Positions 31,836 to 38,905 of a stretch of 38,905 nt of DNA are shown here, piece after piece. The DNA comes from RGIG4140 sp045532865 (GTDB lineage: Bacteria > Pseudomonadota > Alphaproteobacteria > CAAHEQ01 > UBA3637). Position 1 is the first letter of the stretch. Each line of letters opens with the position of its first letter. A program made the position numbers and the translations under genes. The notes beneath the pieces were generated by a model that searched no databases, was not told where the DNA came from, and worked only from the letters and a program-made list of their open reading frames with translations. Where the stretch lies: positions 1 through 38,905 of the forward strand of contig JAZSGT010000062.1 in the NCBI GenBank assembly GCA_045532865.1. Direction: 5' to 3'.

Positions 31836-32044
31836 TATTTTACACGCCTGTACAAAAAACCTTAAACATCAAAAAGGTGTACAAAAGAAAAAGGAATAAA
31901 CACAATATATTGAAAACAAAAATCAAGATATTGCGTCAAGAAATTTATTTGCAAAAATTAACAAAAAGTTAATTGCTATTTCAAAATATTTTTTTAAGAT
32001 ATGTGTTAAGAGACAAGACACAAAGAGTTAAGGAAGACAAAAAA

Positions 32045-33532
32045 ATGGTTGAACAGCTATCAAACACTCTAAATTATGAATGGCAAAAAATATGCGCCTG
32101 TTTAGAGAAAGATCAAGGAAATAAACTTGCAACACGTTTATTAAAACGCGTTGTTCCAAATGGTATGGTGGAAAATGAAGTTTATTTAAGTGTTCCAACC
32201 ACATGCATTCACGACTTTATTAAACAAAACTATGCCGACCAATTATTGTCTTTATGGAAACAAGAAAATCCTCTTGTTAATGGATTAAAATTCAAACTCG
32301 AATCACAACCTTCACCTTTTATTGCGCCTCAACAAACTACGCCTGCTCAACCTGTCGAAAAACAAATTCAACAAGTTCCTGAACAACCCTGTTTTTTTGC
32401 AGATGAACAAGTTAAAAGTAAGCAAATCATTTTTGAACAAAATGAAAGTAAAAACATTGAAACAGAGCTTCCCGCCCAATCAGAAGAAGTTCAAGTTCCT
32501 TGTTATTTAGACACAAACCATACTTTTGATACTTTCGTTGTTGGTAAATCAAATGAGTTTGCCTATGCTGCAGCCCGTCGCGTTGCTGAAGACGATTCGA
32601 TTTCATTTAATCCTCTTTATATTCATGCTCCAGCCGGTCTTGGCAAAACACATCTTATGCATGCAACAGCATGGAGAATTAAGGAATTATATCCTGAAAA
32701 AACAGTTTTGTATTTATCATCAGAACAATTTTTTCAACAATTTGTAAAGGCTCTTAGATATAATAGCACAGAATCATTTCACAATTTATTTAGAAATGTT
32801 GATGTTTTGATGATTGATGATATTCAATTTATTTTTGGTAAAAAAGCCACACAAGAAGAGTTTTTCCACACATTTAACACGTTAATTGCTCGTGGTAAAA
32901 AGGTAATTCTTTCAGCCGACTCGAATCCTTTGGATTTGCAAGGAATTGAAGATAGATTAAAAACCAGAATCGCTCAAGGCCTTGTTGTAAACATTCAACC
33001 AACATCTTTTGAATTACGTTTAGGAATTTTGCAAGAAAAAACCAAAGCATTAAAAACTGTTGTTCCATTAGATGTTTTAGAATTTTTAGCAAAAAACATC
33101 ACAGCAAGTGTTCGTGAATTAGAAGGGGCATTGAAACGCGTTGTTGCAAAAGCAGAATTAATTGGAACACCTATCAATGTTGAAACAACACATGAAATTT
33201 TAAGAGACATCTTGCAAATTTATGAAAAACAAATTTCTGTTGCAGATATTTTACAAAGTACAGCGAATTATTATGCTCTTAAAATGGCAGATCTAAAATC
33301 AACAAGAAGAGACAGACGAATCGCAAGACCTCGTCAATTAGCTATGTATTTATCCAAAACGCTTACACCATTATCACTTCCAGACATTGGGTCACATTTT
33401 GAAAGAGATCATACAACAATTTTACATGCAATTAAAACCATTGAAGGGCTTTTAAAAAGAGATTCGCAACTTCAAAAAGATATGCAAAAAATTACCATGA
33501 GTTTAAAAGAGGGAAGTTATGCCCAGTATTAA
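32045..33532 (+). CDS. dnaA: Chromosomal replication initiator DnaA
   Basis: A 495-aa AAA+ initiator, from the ATG at 32045 (AAGGAAG 7 nt upstream). A TTG start at 31973 would add 24 residues. Domain I is at about 1-80, with a Gln/Pro-rich linker at about 85-155. Domain III starts at FDTFVVGKSNEFAYAAAR, with Walker A APAGLGKTHL near 202 and Walker B LMIDDIQFIF near 257. Domain IV has the DNA-binding signature FERDHTTILHA near 454. No standard DnaA-box cluster is evident nearby, so this is probably not oriC. Its 3' end overlaps hsp20 by 14 nt. Confidence 0.96.
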   Translation: MVEQLSNTLNYEWQKICACLEKDQGNKLATRLLKRVVPNGMVENEVYLSVPTTCIHDFIKQNYADQLLSLWKQENPLVNGLKFKLESQPSPFIAPQQTTPAQPVEKQIQQVPEQPCFFADEQVKSKQIIFEQNESKNIETELPAQSEEVQVPCYLDTNHTFDTFVVGKSNEFAYAAARRVAEDDSISFNPLYIHAPAGLGKTHLMHATAWRIKELYPEKTVLYLSSEQFFQQFVKALRYNSTESFHNLFRNVDVLMIDDIQFIFGKKATQEEFFHTFNTLIARGKKVILSADSNPLDLQGIEDRLKTRIAQGLVVNIQPTSFELRLGILQEKTKALKTVVPLDVLEFLAKNITASVRELEGALKRVVAKAELIGTPINVETTHEILRDILQIYEKQISVADILQSTANYYALKMADLKSTRRDRRIARPRQLAMYLSKTLTPLSLPDIGSHFERDHTTILHAIKTIEGLLKRDSQLQKDMQKITMSLKEGSYAQY

Positions 33533-33971
33533 TTCTTTCAATAATCCATTTATGTTGGGATTTGAAGAATTTGAAAATATGCTCCTTCAAATATCCAAAG
33601 GTTCAGAAAATTTTCCTCCTTATAATATTGAACAAATGGACGAAGAATATCTCAGATTGACTTTGGCTGTTGCAGGATACAAAGAGCAGGATTTAGAGGT
33701 TTCAATAGAAGAAAATCAACTCACTATTCGAGGGAAACAATTTAATGATCCAAATCGGCACTTTATCCATAAAGGAATTTCCTCTCGCTCATTTATAAAA
33801 TCATTTGTTTTAGCAGATGGGCTAGAAATCAAAGGTGCCATATTAGAAGATGGATTGTTAAAAATAGATTTAAAAAGAAAACTAAAACAAAAAAACGTTC
33901 AAAAAATAGCAATTAAAACTCAACAATCGAATCAGTTAGTTTTATCAACAAAAGGAGAAGAAGATGAGTAA
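33519..33971 (+). CDS. Small heat-shock protein Hsp20/IbpA type
   Basis: A 150-aa alpha-crystallin-type chaperone that holds unfolding proteins. The N-terminal arm is hydrophobic (NNPFMLGFEEFENML). The alpha-crystallin domain runs from about 36 to 130, with the strands RLTLAVAGYKEQDLEVSIEE and QLTIRGKQ, and the late GAILEDGLLKIDLKR, the usual A-x-L-x-D-G-L-L motif. It starts inside dnaA with GAGGGAAG as ribosome site, and its end overlaps the DUF1150 gene by 8 nt. A three-gene unit dnaA-hsp20-DUF1150 is likely. Confidence 0.93.
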   Translation: MPSINSFNNPFMLGFEEFENMLLQISKGSENFPPYNIEQMDEEYLRLTLAVAGYKEQDLEVSIEENQLTIRGKQFNDPNRHFIHKGISSRSFIKSFVLADGLEIKGAILEDGLLKIDLKRKLKQKNVQKIAIKTQQSNQLVLSTKGEEDE

Positions 33972-34188
33972 AGAAATTAAAATCGATATAAATGATGAAG
34001 CTCTATCTTTATTAAATATGGTTCCTTTTGCTACGGAAAAAGCATACATTAAACAAGAAACTCTTAATAATGATATGGTTTGGTCCATTTACAATGAGCA
34101 AGGTGAAAAAATGGGATATGCTGCTTCACGTGAAGTTGCCTTTGCCATTGTTAGCCAAAATCAATTCATTGGATTGAGTGTTCATTAA
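33964..34188 (+). CDS. DUF1150-family small protein
   Basis: A 74-aa protein that matches my memory of DUF1150, an alphaproteobacterial family of unknown function usually encoded right after an hsp20 gene. The conserved middle and end are seen: LLNMVPFATEKAYI, then VWSIYNEQGEKMGYAASREVA and AIVSQNQF. It may act with the small heat-shock protein. The ribosome site GGAGAAG lies within the end of hsp20. This pairing is one of the better taxonomic clues in the window. Confidence 0.85.
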   Translation: MSKEIKIDINDEALSLLNMVPFATEKAYIKQETLNNDMVWSIYNEQGEKMGYAASREVAFAIVSQNQFIGLSVH

Positions 34189-34205
34189 AAAATATATTTT
34201 CTCTC

Positions 34206-34234
34206 TTGAAAAAGAAATTTAATCTCCCTATACT
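34206..34234 (+). promoter_or_regulatory. Promoter of the cold-shock gene with long leader
   Basis: TTGAAA at 34206-34211, a 17-bp spacer and TATACT at 34229-34234. Transcription from about 34241 gives a leader of about 105 nt, as is common for cspA-type mRNAs whose leaders respond to temperature. Confidence 0.68.
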
Positions 34235-34346
34235 CATTAAGTCATCAAAAGTCTTCATCAAAGGAATGAACGAAACACAAGTTCTCCAAAGATTGTTAAG
34301 GTATTGAGAAAGATGATTTAATTTACAAAAATATGGAGTAAAAAAT

Positions 34347-34550
34347 ATGCAAACAGGCAAAGTTAAATGGTTTAATTACAAAAAAGGTTATGGTTTTATT
34401 ACACCTGATGAGGGAGAAAAGGACGTTTTTGTTCACATCACAGCCTTACACGCTTCAAAATTGCGTGTGTTAGAAGACAATCAACCAATTTCATATGATT
34501 TAAAAGAAGAAAATGGCAAAATCTGCGCCACAAATCTTATTTTAGGTTAA
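34347..34550 (+). CDS. Cold-shock domain protein (CspA family)
   Basis: A 67-aa single cold-shock domain that binds single-stranded RNA or DNA. RNP1 is KGYGFI at 13-18 and RNP2 is VFVHI at 27-31, both intact. It starts MQTGKVKWFNYKKGYG, with TGGAG upstream. It probably acts as an RNA chaperone. Its neighbour is RNase R, which in other bacteria also helps at low temperature. The gene has its own promoter and terminator. Confidence 0.95.
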   Translation: MQTGKVKWFNYKKGYGFITPDEGEKDVFVHITALHASKLRVLEDNQPISYDLKEENGKICATNLILG

Positions 34551-34553
34551 TAT

Positions 34554-34607
34554 AAAAAACTCCCACTCAAAGAAAGCTTTTACTGCTCATTTTGGTGGGA
34601 GTTTTTT
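34554..34607. terminator. Terminator after the cold-shock gene
   Basis: A perfect 13-bp stem (34554-34566 with 34595-34607) around a 28-nt loop that contains a small AAAGCTTT-type stem. Confidence 0.82.
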
Positions 34608-34632
34608 AATGCATATTTTTACACATACATTC

Positions 34633-34661
34633 TTGCCTAAAACTTTAAATTATGGTACTCT
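34633..34661 (+). promoter_or_regulatory. Probable rnr promoter
   Basis: TTGCCT at 34633-34638, a 17-bp spacer and TACTCT at 34656-34661, then AAGGAGG at 34670-34676 before the ATG at 34684. Confidence 0.45.
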
Positions 34662-34683
34662 AAAAGTATAAGGAGGGTACCAA

Positions 34684-36810
34684 ATGAATAAAAAAACCTC
34701 ACAAAAAATGCCATCCATGCAAGAGTTGATTGATTATCTCAACCAACAAACTGGTACCACCGACAAACGAACCATTGCCAAACGATTTAAAATAAAAGGT
34801 GATGATAGAAGATTACTTAAAAATATGCTCAAAGAATTAAAAAATTCTGGCATTATTGAACACAAAGAAAATACTAAGAAAAATCGTCTCCATATCGCTG
34901 GAAAACTCAGTGAATATGAACAAATAGAAATTACAGGTATTGACTCTATGGGCGATTTAATTGCTCGTCCACTTGATTGGAAATCCAGACAAGAAGTCCC
35001 TCAAATCATTATCACAAAAAACAAGATTAACCCACCGGCTGGCGTTGGAGATGTTGTGCAGGCCAGATTAAAAAACATTAAAAAATTCGTTTATGAAGGC
35101 GAGGTTATCAGACGCATCACAACAAGTGGCAATCAAATGGTTGGTGTATATGAAAACAACAAAGTTTATTCTGTTGATCGCAGATTAAAACAAGCATTCA
35201 ACTTAATTGATGTTCCCAAAGGAGTACAAAACAAAGATATCCTCTTGGTTGAAATCCCAATGATAAGATCCAGAGAACCTGTTGCGAAATTTATTCAAAA
35301 AATTGGCTCTTCACTAGATCCTTTTGCAGCAACTCTCATTGCCATTTATATGCACCACCTGCCCGTGATGTTTTTTAAACAAACAGAAAAAGAAGTTCAA
35401 AACTTAACCATTCCACCTGTGGATAAAAACAGAATTGATTTAAGAAAAATTCCTTTTGTTACCATTGACGGCGCTGATGCAAAAGATTTTGACGATGCCG
35501 TATGGGCTGAAAAAGATACATCAAATGAAAATCAAGGTGGCTACCACATTATGGTGGCCATTGCAGATGTTAGCTGGTATGTCAGATGTGAAAGCGCCCT
35601 TGATAATGATGCAAAACTAAGAGGAAACTCCACTTATTTTCCAGACAGAGTTTTACCTATGCTTCCCTTTGAAGTATCCAATGGTGTTTGTTCTTTAAAA
35701 CCACACGAAGATAGAGCAGCTCTTGTATGTGAAATGTGGATTGATAAATCAGGCGTTAAGAAAAAACATCGATTCGTCCGGGCGCTTATTCGTTCCGAAC
35801 GTAGATTAACCTATCCAGAAGTTGAAGAAGCCATTCAAGGAAGAACTCCCATTGTTGGACTTGAAGATGAAATTGAAACCCTTAAAAATGTTTATCTACT
35901 CCTTAAAAAACAACGCAAAAAAAGAGGAGTTATTGAAATTGATGTTCCAGAACAACAAGTAGAACTGACAAAAGAGGGGCAAATAAAATCCATTCATCCA
36001 AGACAAATGCTTTCAAGCATGCACTTAATTGAAGAATTAATGATTTTAGCAAATGTATCTGCTGCTGAAACTTTGGAAGAAAAGCACATGCCCACTATGT
36101 ATCGTGTACATGATAGACCATCTGAAGAAAAATTAAAGACCTTAAATAACTTTTTAAAATCTATTAAGGCAATCAAAAAACCATTCACCGAACAAGCCGA
36201 ACCCAAAGATTTTAATTTAGTTTTAGAAAAAGCACGAACAAGCGACAAAAACTTTGCCATCAATGAGTTTGTGTTAAGGAGCCAATCTCAGGCTTGTTAC
36301 AGTTCTGAAAACATCGGTCACTTTGGTTTGGCACTCTTAAAATATGCACACTTTACATCTCCAATTAGAAGATATTCGGACCTAATGGTTCACAGAGCAC
36401 TTGTTGATGCTTTAAAATTAGGAGATGGTGGTTTAAGCAAAGAAAGCATTTCTAATTTTGACAACACAGCCAAACACATTTCACAAACTGAAAGACAATC
36501 AGCCTCAGCAGAACAAGACGCTGTTGATAGATACATCGCTTCTTATTTAAAAAATAAAGAAAATAAAACATTCAAAGTTCGAATTTCTTCTATCACAAAT
36601 TTTGGTCTTTTTGTGAGACTTGAAACATTTGGGGCAGATGGCTTCATCCCTATGAGATATTTGGGCGGAGATTATTACGACTATAATGAACAAGCGCAAA
36701 TTTTAGAAGGCAGATCAACAGGCAAAAAATTCCAAGTTGGAGAAACAATTCATGCTGTTTTAAAAGAGGTCTCACCCATCACAGGTGGATTGTTATTTAA
36801 ACCAAAATAA
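34684..36810 (+). CDS. rnr: Ribonuclease R
   Basis: A 708-aa 3'-to-5' exoribonuclease that degrades structured RNA. Domains in order: N-terminal winged helix (about 10-70), cold-shock-like OB domains (about 75-230), and the catalytic RNB domain starting near 250 with the aspartates of DGADAKDFDDAVW near 262-274. RNB continues through FTSPIRRYSDLMVHRAL near 558-574. A C-terminal S1 domain follows (FKVRISSITNFGLFVRLE near 633-650). The basic tail seen in E. coli is absent. Translation signals are strong. The gene is probably monocistronic. Confidence 0.95.
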   Translation: MNKKTSQKMPSMQELIDYLNQQTGTTDKRTIAKRFKIKGDDRRLLKNMLKELKNSGIIEHKENTKKNRLHIAGKLSEYEQIEITGIDSMGDLIARPLDWKSRQEVPQIIITKNKINPPAGVGDVVQARLKNIKKFVYEGEVIRRITTSGNQMVGVYENNKVYSVDRRLKQAFNLIDVPKGVQNKDILLVEIPMIRSREPVAKFIQKIGSSLDPFAATLIAIYMHHLPVMFFKQTEKEVQNLTIPPVDKNRIDLRKIPFVTIDGADAKDFDDAVWAEKDTSNENQGGYHIMVAIADVSWYVRCESALDNDAKLRGNSTYFPDRVLPMLPFEVSNGVCSLKPHEDRAALVCEMWIDKSGVKKKHRFVRALIRSERRLTYPEVEEAIQGRTPIVGLEDEIETLKNVYLLLKKQRKKRGVIEIDVPEQQVELTKEGQIKSIHPRQMLSSMHLIEELMILANVSAAETLEEKHMPTMYRVHDRPSEEKLKTLNNFLKSIKAIKKPFTEQAEPKDFNLVLEKARTSDKNFAINEFVLRSQSQACYSSENIGHFGLALLKYAHFTSPIRRYSDLMVHRALVDALKLGDGGLSKESISNFDNTAKHISQTERQSASAEQDAVDRYIASYLKNKENKTFKVRISSITNFGLFVRLETFGADGFIPMRYLGGDYYDYNEQAQILEGRSTGKKFQVGETIHAVLKEVSPITGGLLFKPK

Positions 36811-36881
36811 TTTTTTATAGCTATACAGTAGCTAAAACATTTAAATAACAGTTCAAAAAATAAACCATTTTCTTACTACAA

Positions 36882-36913
36882 AAAAAGAACCAACAATTAA
36901 GCTGGTTCTTTTT
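36882..36913. terminator. Bidirectional terminator between rnr and recA
   Basis: An 11-bp stem (36882-36892 with 36903-36913) flanked by A and T runs, between convergent genes. Confidence 0.92.
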
Positions 36914-36934
36914 AGTTTCACATACAATTAAAAT

Positions 36935-37966
36935 TTAATCTGCCGCAGCCTCATCACCATCAGCCATCATCATTTGACGGGACAAATCTGTGGCATTTGA
37001 ACGAATCGTTTTTTCAATTTCTTCTGCAATTTCAGGGTGTGATTTCAAGTATGTCCGTGCCGATTCACGTCCTTGACCGATTCTTTCTCCTTTACATGAG
37101 AACCAAGAACCTGCTTTTTCAATAATACCAGCTTTGACACCTAAATCTAAAAGTTCACCAGTTTTTGAAATACCTTCTCCATAAAGAATATCAAAATCAA
37201 CCGTTTTAAATGGTGGGGCAACTTTGTTTTTAACAATTTTAACACGTGTTTGGTTTCCAACCGTATTTTCTTTATCTTTAACAGCCCCGATTCTACGAAT
37301 ATCCAAACGCACAGATGCATAAAACTTTAATGCATTACCACCCGTTGTTGTTTCAGGATTACCAAACATAACACCTATTTTCATACGAATTTGGTTAATA
37401 AAAATAACCAAAGTATTTGCTCTTGAAACTGAAGCTGTAATTTTTCTTAATGCTTGACTCATCAAACGCGCTTGCAAACCCATATGAGAATCACCCATTT
37501 CACCTTCAAGTTCAGCTTTTGGAACCAGTGCAGCAACCGAGTCAACAACCAACACATCAATTGTTCCAGATCTAACTAATGTATCAGCAATTTCCAAAGC
37601 TTGTTCCCCTGTATCAGGTTGTGAAATCAAAAGTTCATTGATATTAACACCCAACTTACCAGCATAAATTGGATCCATAGCATGTTCAGCATCAATATAT
37701 GCACATGTACCACCATTTTTTTGAGCCTCAGCAACAACATGCAAAGCTAAGGTGGTTTTACCTGAACTTTCTGGTCCATACACTTCAATAATACGACCCC
37801 TTGGTAAACCACCAATACCCAAAGCTAAATCCAAACCCAACGATCCAGTTGAAATTGCTGGAATTTCAACTGCATTATCTTTTTGCCCTAAACGCATAAT
37901 TGAACCTTTACCAAAGGCTCGTTCAATTTGACTAAGAGCAGCTTCCAGTGCTTTATCTTTTTCCAT
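36935..37966 (-). CDS. recA: Recombinase RecA
   Basis: A 343-aa recombinase that forms filaments on single-stranded DNA, promotes strand exchange and activates LexA self-cleavage. It has the N-terminal GKGSIMRLG, Walker A GPESSGKTT near 66-74, the Walker B-like VLVVDSVAALVPKAE near 139-153, the L2 region GNPETTTGGNALKFYASVRL near 203-222, and an acidic C-terminus. The ribosome site AAGGAGA lies 7 nt before the ATG. Regulation by LexA is supported by an operator 16 bp upstream. Confidence 0.98.
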   Translation of the reverse strand: MEKDKALEAALSQIERAFGKGSIMRLGQKDNAVEIPAISTGSLGLDLALGIGGLPRGRIIEVYGPESSGKTTLALHVVAEAQKNGGTCAYIDAEHAMDPIYAGKLGVNINELLISQPDTGEQALEIADTLVRSGTIDVLVVDSVAALVPKAELEGEMGDSHMGLQARLMSQALRKITASVSRANTLVIFINQIRMKIGVMFGNPETTTGGNALKFYASVRLDIRRIGAVKDKENTVGNQTRVKIVKNKVAPPFKTVDFDILYGEGISKTGELLDLGVKAGIIEKAGSWFSCKGERIGQGRESARTYLKSHPEIAEEIEKTIRSNATDLSRQMMMADGDEAAAD

Positions 37967-37981
37967 TCTGGTTCTCCTTAT

Positions 37982-37996
37982 GTTCTATTCTTGTTC
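37982..37996. promoter_or_regulatory. Alphaproteobacterial LexA operator (SOS box) of recA
   Basis: GTTC at 37982-37985, seven bases (tattctt), then GTTC at 37993-37996: an exact GTTC-N7-GTTC direct repeat, the LexA site of alphaproteobacteria. On the minus strand it lies just downstream of a plausible promoter (TTGTTT, 16 bp, TACAAT), so bound LexA would block initiation. Confidence 0.88.
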
Positions 37997-38170
37997 TAAC
38001 TCATTGTAACCAATTTAAAATAAAAAAACAATCTTTTTTATCATTCTTTTTATTTTTTTTATAACTTCTTCATAAATTTGAAAAATATTTATTATTTTAT
38101 GCATTTTTTTATTGCATTTTATAAAAAAAAATAATAGATTTCCCAAATATTTTTTAAGGATTAAAAAAAA

Positions 38171-38665
38171 ATGGCTCTTTTTGCTGAAACAATGATTGCT
38201 TTTGATGTTCTGGTTGAAATAAATAAAAATCCAGAAAAATTCTCCTTTTCATCCAGAAAGGGTCGGCATAACTTGTATGATTTAGCGCTTACATTGTCAG
38301 TAAAGAAAGTCAAAAGTCTTAGAGGTACATTTGAACAAGGTCGAATCCTCGGGTTTTGCTTAGCAGCTGAATGGGATAAAAAAAACAAAGCATTTGTTTC
38401 ACAAGACAAAGATAAATCTATTCATGATTTATTGTATTTAAATACTTTTGTATCAAAACAATCTCTTGCAAAAAGTCCAAACCTAAAAAAACTTAAAAAC
38501 ATCGAATCTGCATTACTCAATGGATTCAAACAGGGTTATTTATTAGGAATATGTTATACGAATCATAAAAAAAATGATTCAAAACCCCAAAAAATAACAC
38601 AGCATCTTACTCCTTTTCGGTATTTCAAGATTCCAGAAATTAAAAAAACAGAATTTCAACGTTAA
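38171..38665 (+). CDS. Hypothetical protein, 164 aa
   Basis: A basic, soluble protein I do not recognise. AAGGA lies about 12 nt before the ATG. It seems to hold two related helical segments: RGTFEQGRILGFCLAAEW near 51-68 and NGFKQGYLLGICYTNH near 117-132. Both have the pattern F-x-Q-G-x-x-L-G-x-C, so an internal duplication is possible. It is divergent from recA across a very AT-rich gap and upstream of the tRNA cluster. No link to recA is evident. Confidence 0.6.
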   Translation: MALFAETMIAFDVLVEINKNPEKFSFSSRKGRHNLYDLALTLSVKKVKSLRGTFEQGRILGFCLAAEWDKKNKAFVSQDKDKSIHDLLYLNTFVSKQSLAKSPNLKKLKNIESALLNGFKQGYLLGICYTNHKKNDSKPQKITQHLTPFRYFKIPEIKKTEFQR

Positions 38666-38721
38666 AAAAAGCAAAATTTTCAACAAATTATCATTTTTTT
38701 TGTTTTTTATAAAAAAAACAG

Positions 38722-38750
38722 TTGCTTTTTACAAAAAAATATGCGATAAA
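38722..38750 (+). promoter_or_regulatory. Promoter of the tRNA-Gly/tRNA-Leu cluster
   Basis: TTGCTT at 38722-38727, a 17-bp spacer and GATAAA at 38745-38750, 17 bp before the tRNA-Gly 5' end. Confidence 0.5.
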
Positions 38751-38766
38751 TACACCTATCGCAAAT

Positions 38767-38841
38767 GCGGGCGTAGCTCAGGGGTAGAGCGCAACCTTGC
38801 CAAGGTTGATGTCGCGCGTACAAATCGCGTCACCCGCTCCA
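38767..38841 (+). tRNA. tRNA-Gly(GCC) with unusual T-loop
   Basis: A 75-nt cloverleaf. Acceptor GCGGGCG faces CACCCGC (one C-A mismatch at 6-67), the D arm is AGCTCAGGGGTAGAGC, the anticodon loop is ttGCCaa, and the CCA end is encoded. The T-loop reads TACAAAT where TTCAAAT or TTCGAAT is expected, so the near-universal position 55 (pseudouridine) is A. The rest is a normal glycine tRNA. Confidence 0.88.
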
Positions 38842-38868
38842 AAAAATCTTAGTAGATGTGATGATAAC

Positions 38869-38905
38869 GCCCAAATGGCGGAATTGGTAGACGCGCTGGC
38901 TTCAG
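38869..38905 (+). tRNA. tRNA-Leu, 5' part (cut by window edge)
   Basis: GCCCAAATGGCGGAATTGGT and the following GACGCGCTGGCTTCAG match the first 37 nt of a bacterial tRNA-Leu: acceptor, the large D arm and the start of the anticodon arm. The anticodon lies beyond or at the edge, so the isoacceptor is not certain. It is 27 bp behind tRNA-Gly, probably co-transcribed. Confidence 0.85.

Noticed and set aside
31776..32044. Replication origin next to dnaA
   Set aside because: The gap is AT-rich, but I find no cluster of TTATNCACA-type DnaA boxes, and the dnaA gene often lies away from oriC in alphaproteobacteria.
1..38905. CRISPR array
   Set aside because: No regularly spaced direct repeats of 24-40 bp and no cas genes. 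The only long repeats are protein-level repeats in the YwqK/MORN-type gene.

Overview
The window is AT-rich (roughly 30% G+C by eye), densely coding DNA of a bacterial chromosome. Several signs point to an alphaproteobacterium with a small or host-associated type of genome. A GTTC-N7-GTTC LexA operator overlaps the recA promoter. An hsp20 gene is followed by a DUF1150 gene. GANTC (CcrM-type) sites cluster in the dnaA promoter. The envelope genes are Gram-negative (two Mla-type ABC systems, an RND pump, several lipoproteins). I cannot name a species.

Layout. (1) 1-4.4 kb, accessory: the N-terminal part of an HrgA-like HTH protein, an unknown 454-aa protein with two HEPN-like RxxxxH motifs, a deaminase with a signal peptide, a GNAT acetyltransferase and two uncharacterised proteins. 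(2) 4.4-8.7 kb: a compact NAD salvage module, with the NrtR-type regulator divergent from pncA-nadM-pncB-nadE. Together these convert nicotinamide to nicotinate, NaMN, NaAD and NAD. (3) 8.7-12.3 kb: a CofE-like ligase behind a leader terminator, a Nudix hydrolase, a decayed lipoprotein gene, a membrane-anchored PD-(D/E)xK-like protein and an unusual long hairpin beside tRNA-Ser(GCU). (4) 12.3-17.2 kb: an apparent minus-strand operon mlaE-mlaF-radA-cvpA-cdd-rlmH, followed by tRNA-Ser. (5) 17.3-23 kb: an unknown protein, then an efflux operon led by a small IS1/InsA-like zinc-ribbon HTH protein. (6) 23-31 kb: an MscS-family channel, a candidate structured RNA, a lipoprotein, a complete second Mla-type operon (STAS-MlaE, MlaF, MlaD, PqiC-like lipoprotein) and a YwqK/MORN-type repeat protein. 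(7) 31-38.9 kb: an unknown membrane protein, dnaA-hsp20-DUF1150 with overlapping ends, a cold-shock gene, rnr, recA under a LexA box, an unknown gene, an aberrant tRNA-Gly(GCC) and the start of tRNA-Leu.

Most worth pursuing: the four GANTC sites in 51 bp at the dnaA promoter combined with the dnaA/hsp20 overlap; the approximately 200-nt RNA at 25.6-25.8 kb with mutually exclusive helices behind its own promoter; the possible transposase-derived leaderless regulator of the RND pump; the double-HEPN-like protein beside an HrgA-like gene; and the leader terminator of the CofE-like gene. All functional statements come from reading motifs and recalled family features. No search or folding program was run.
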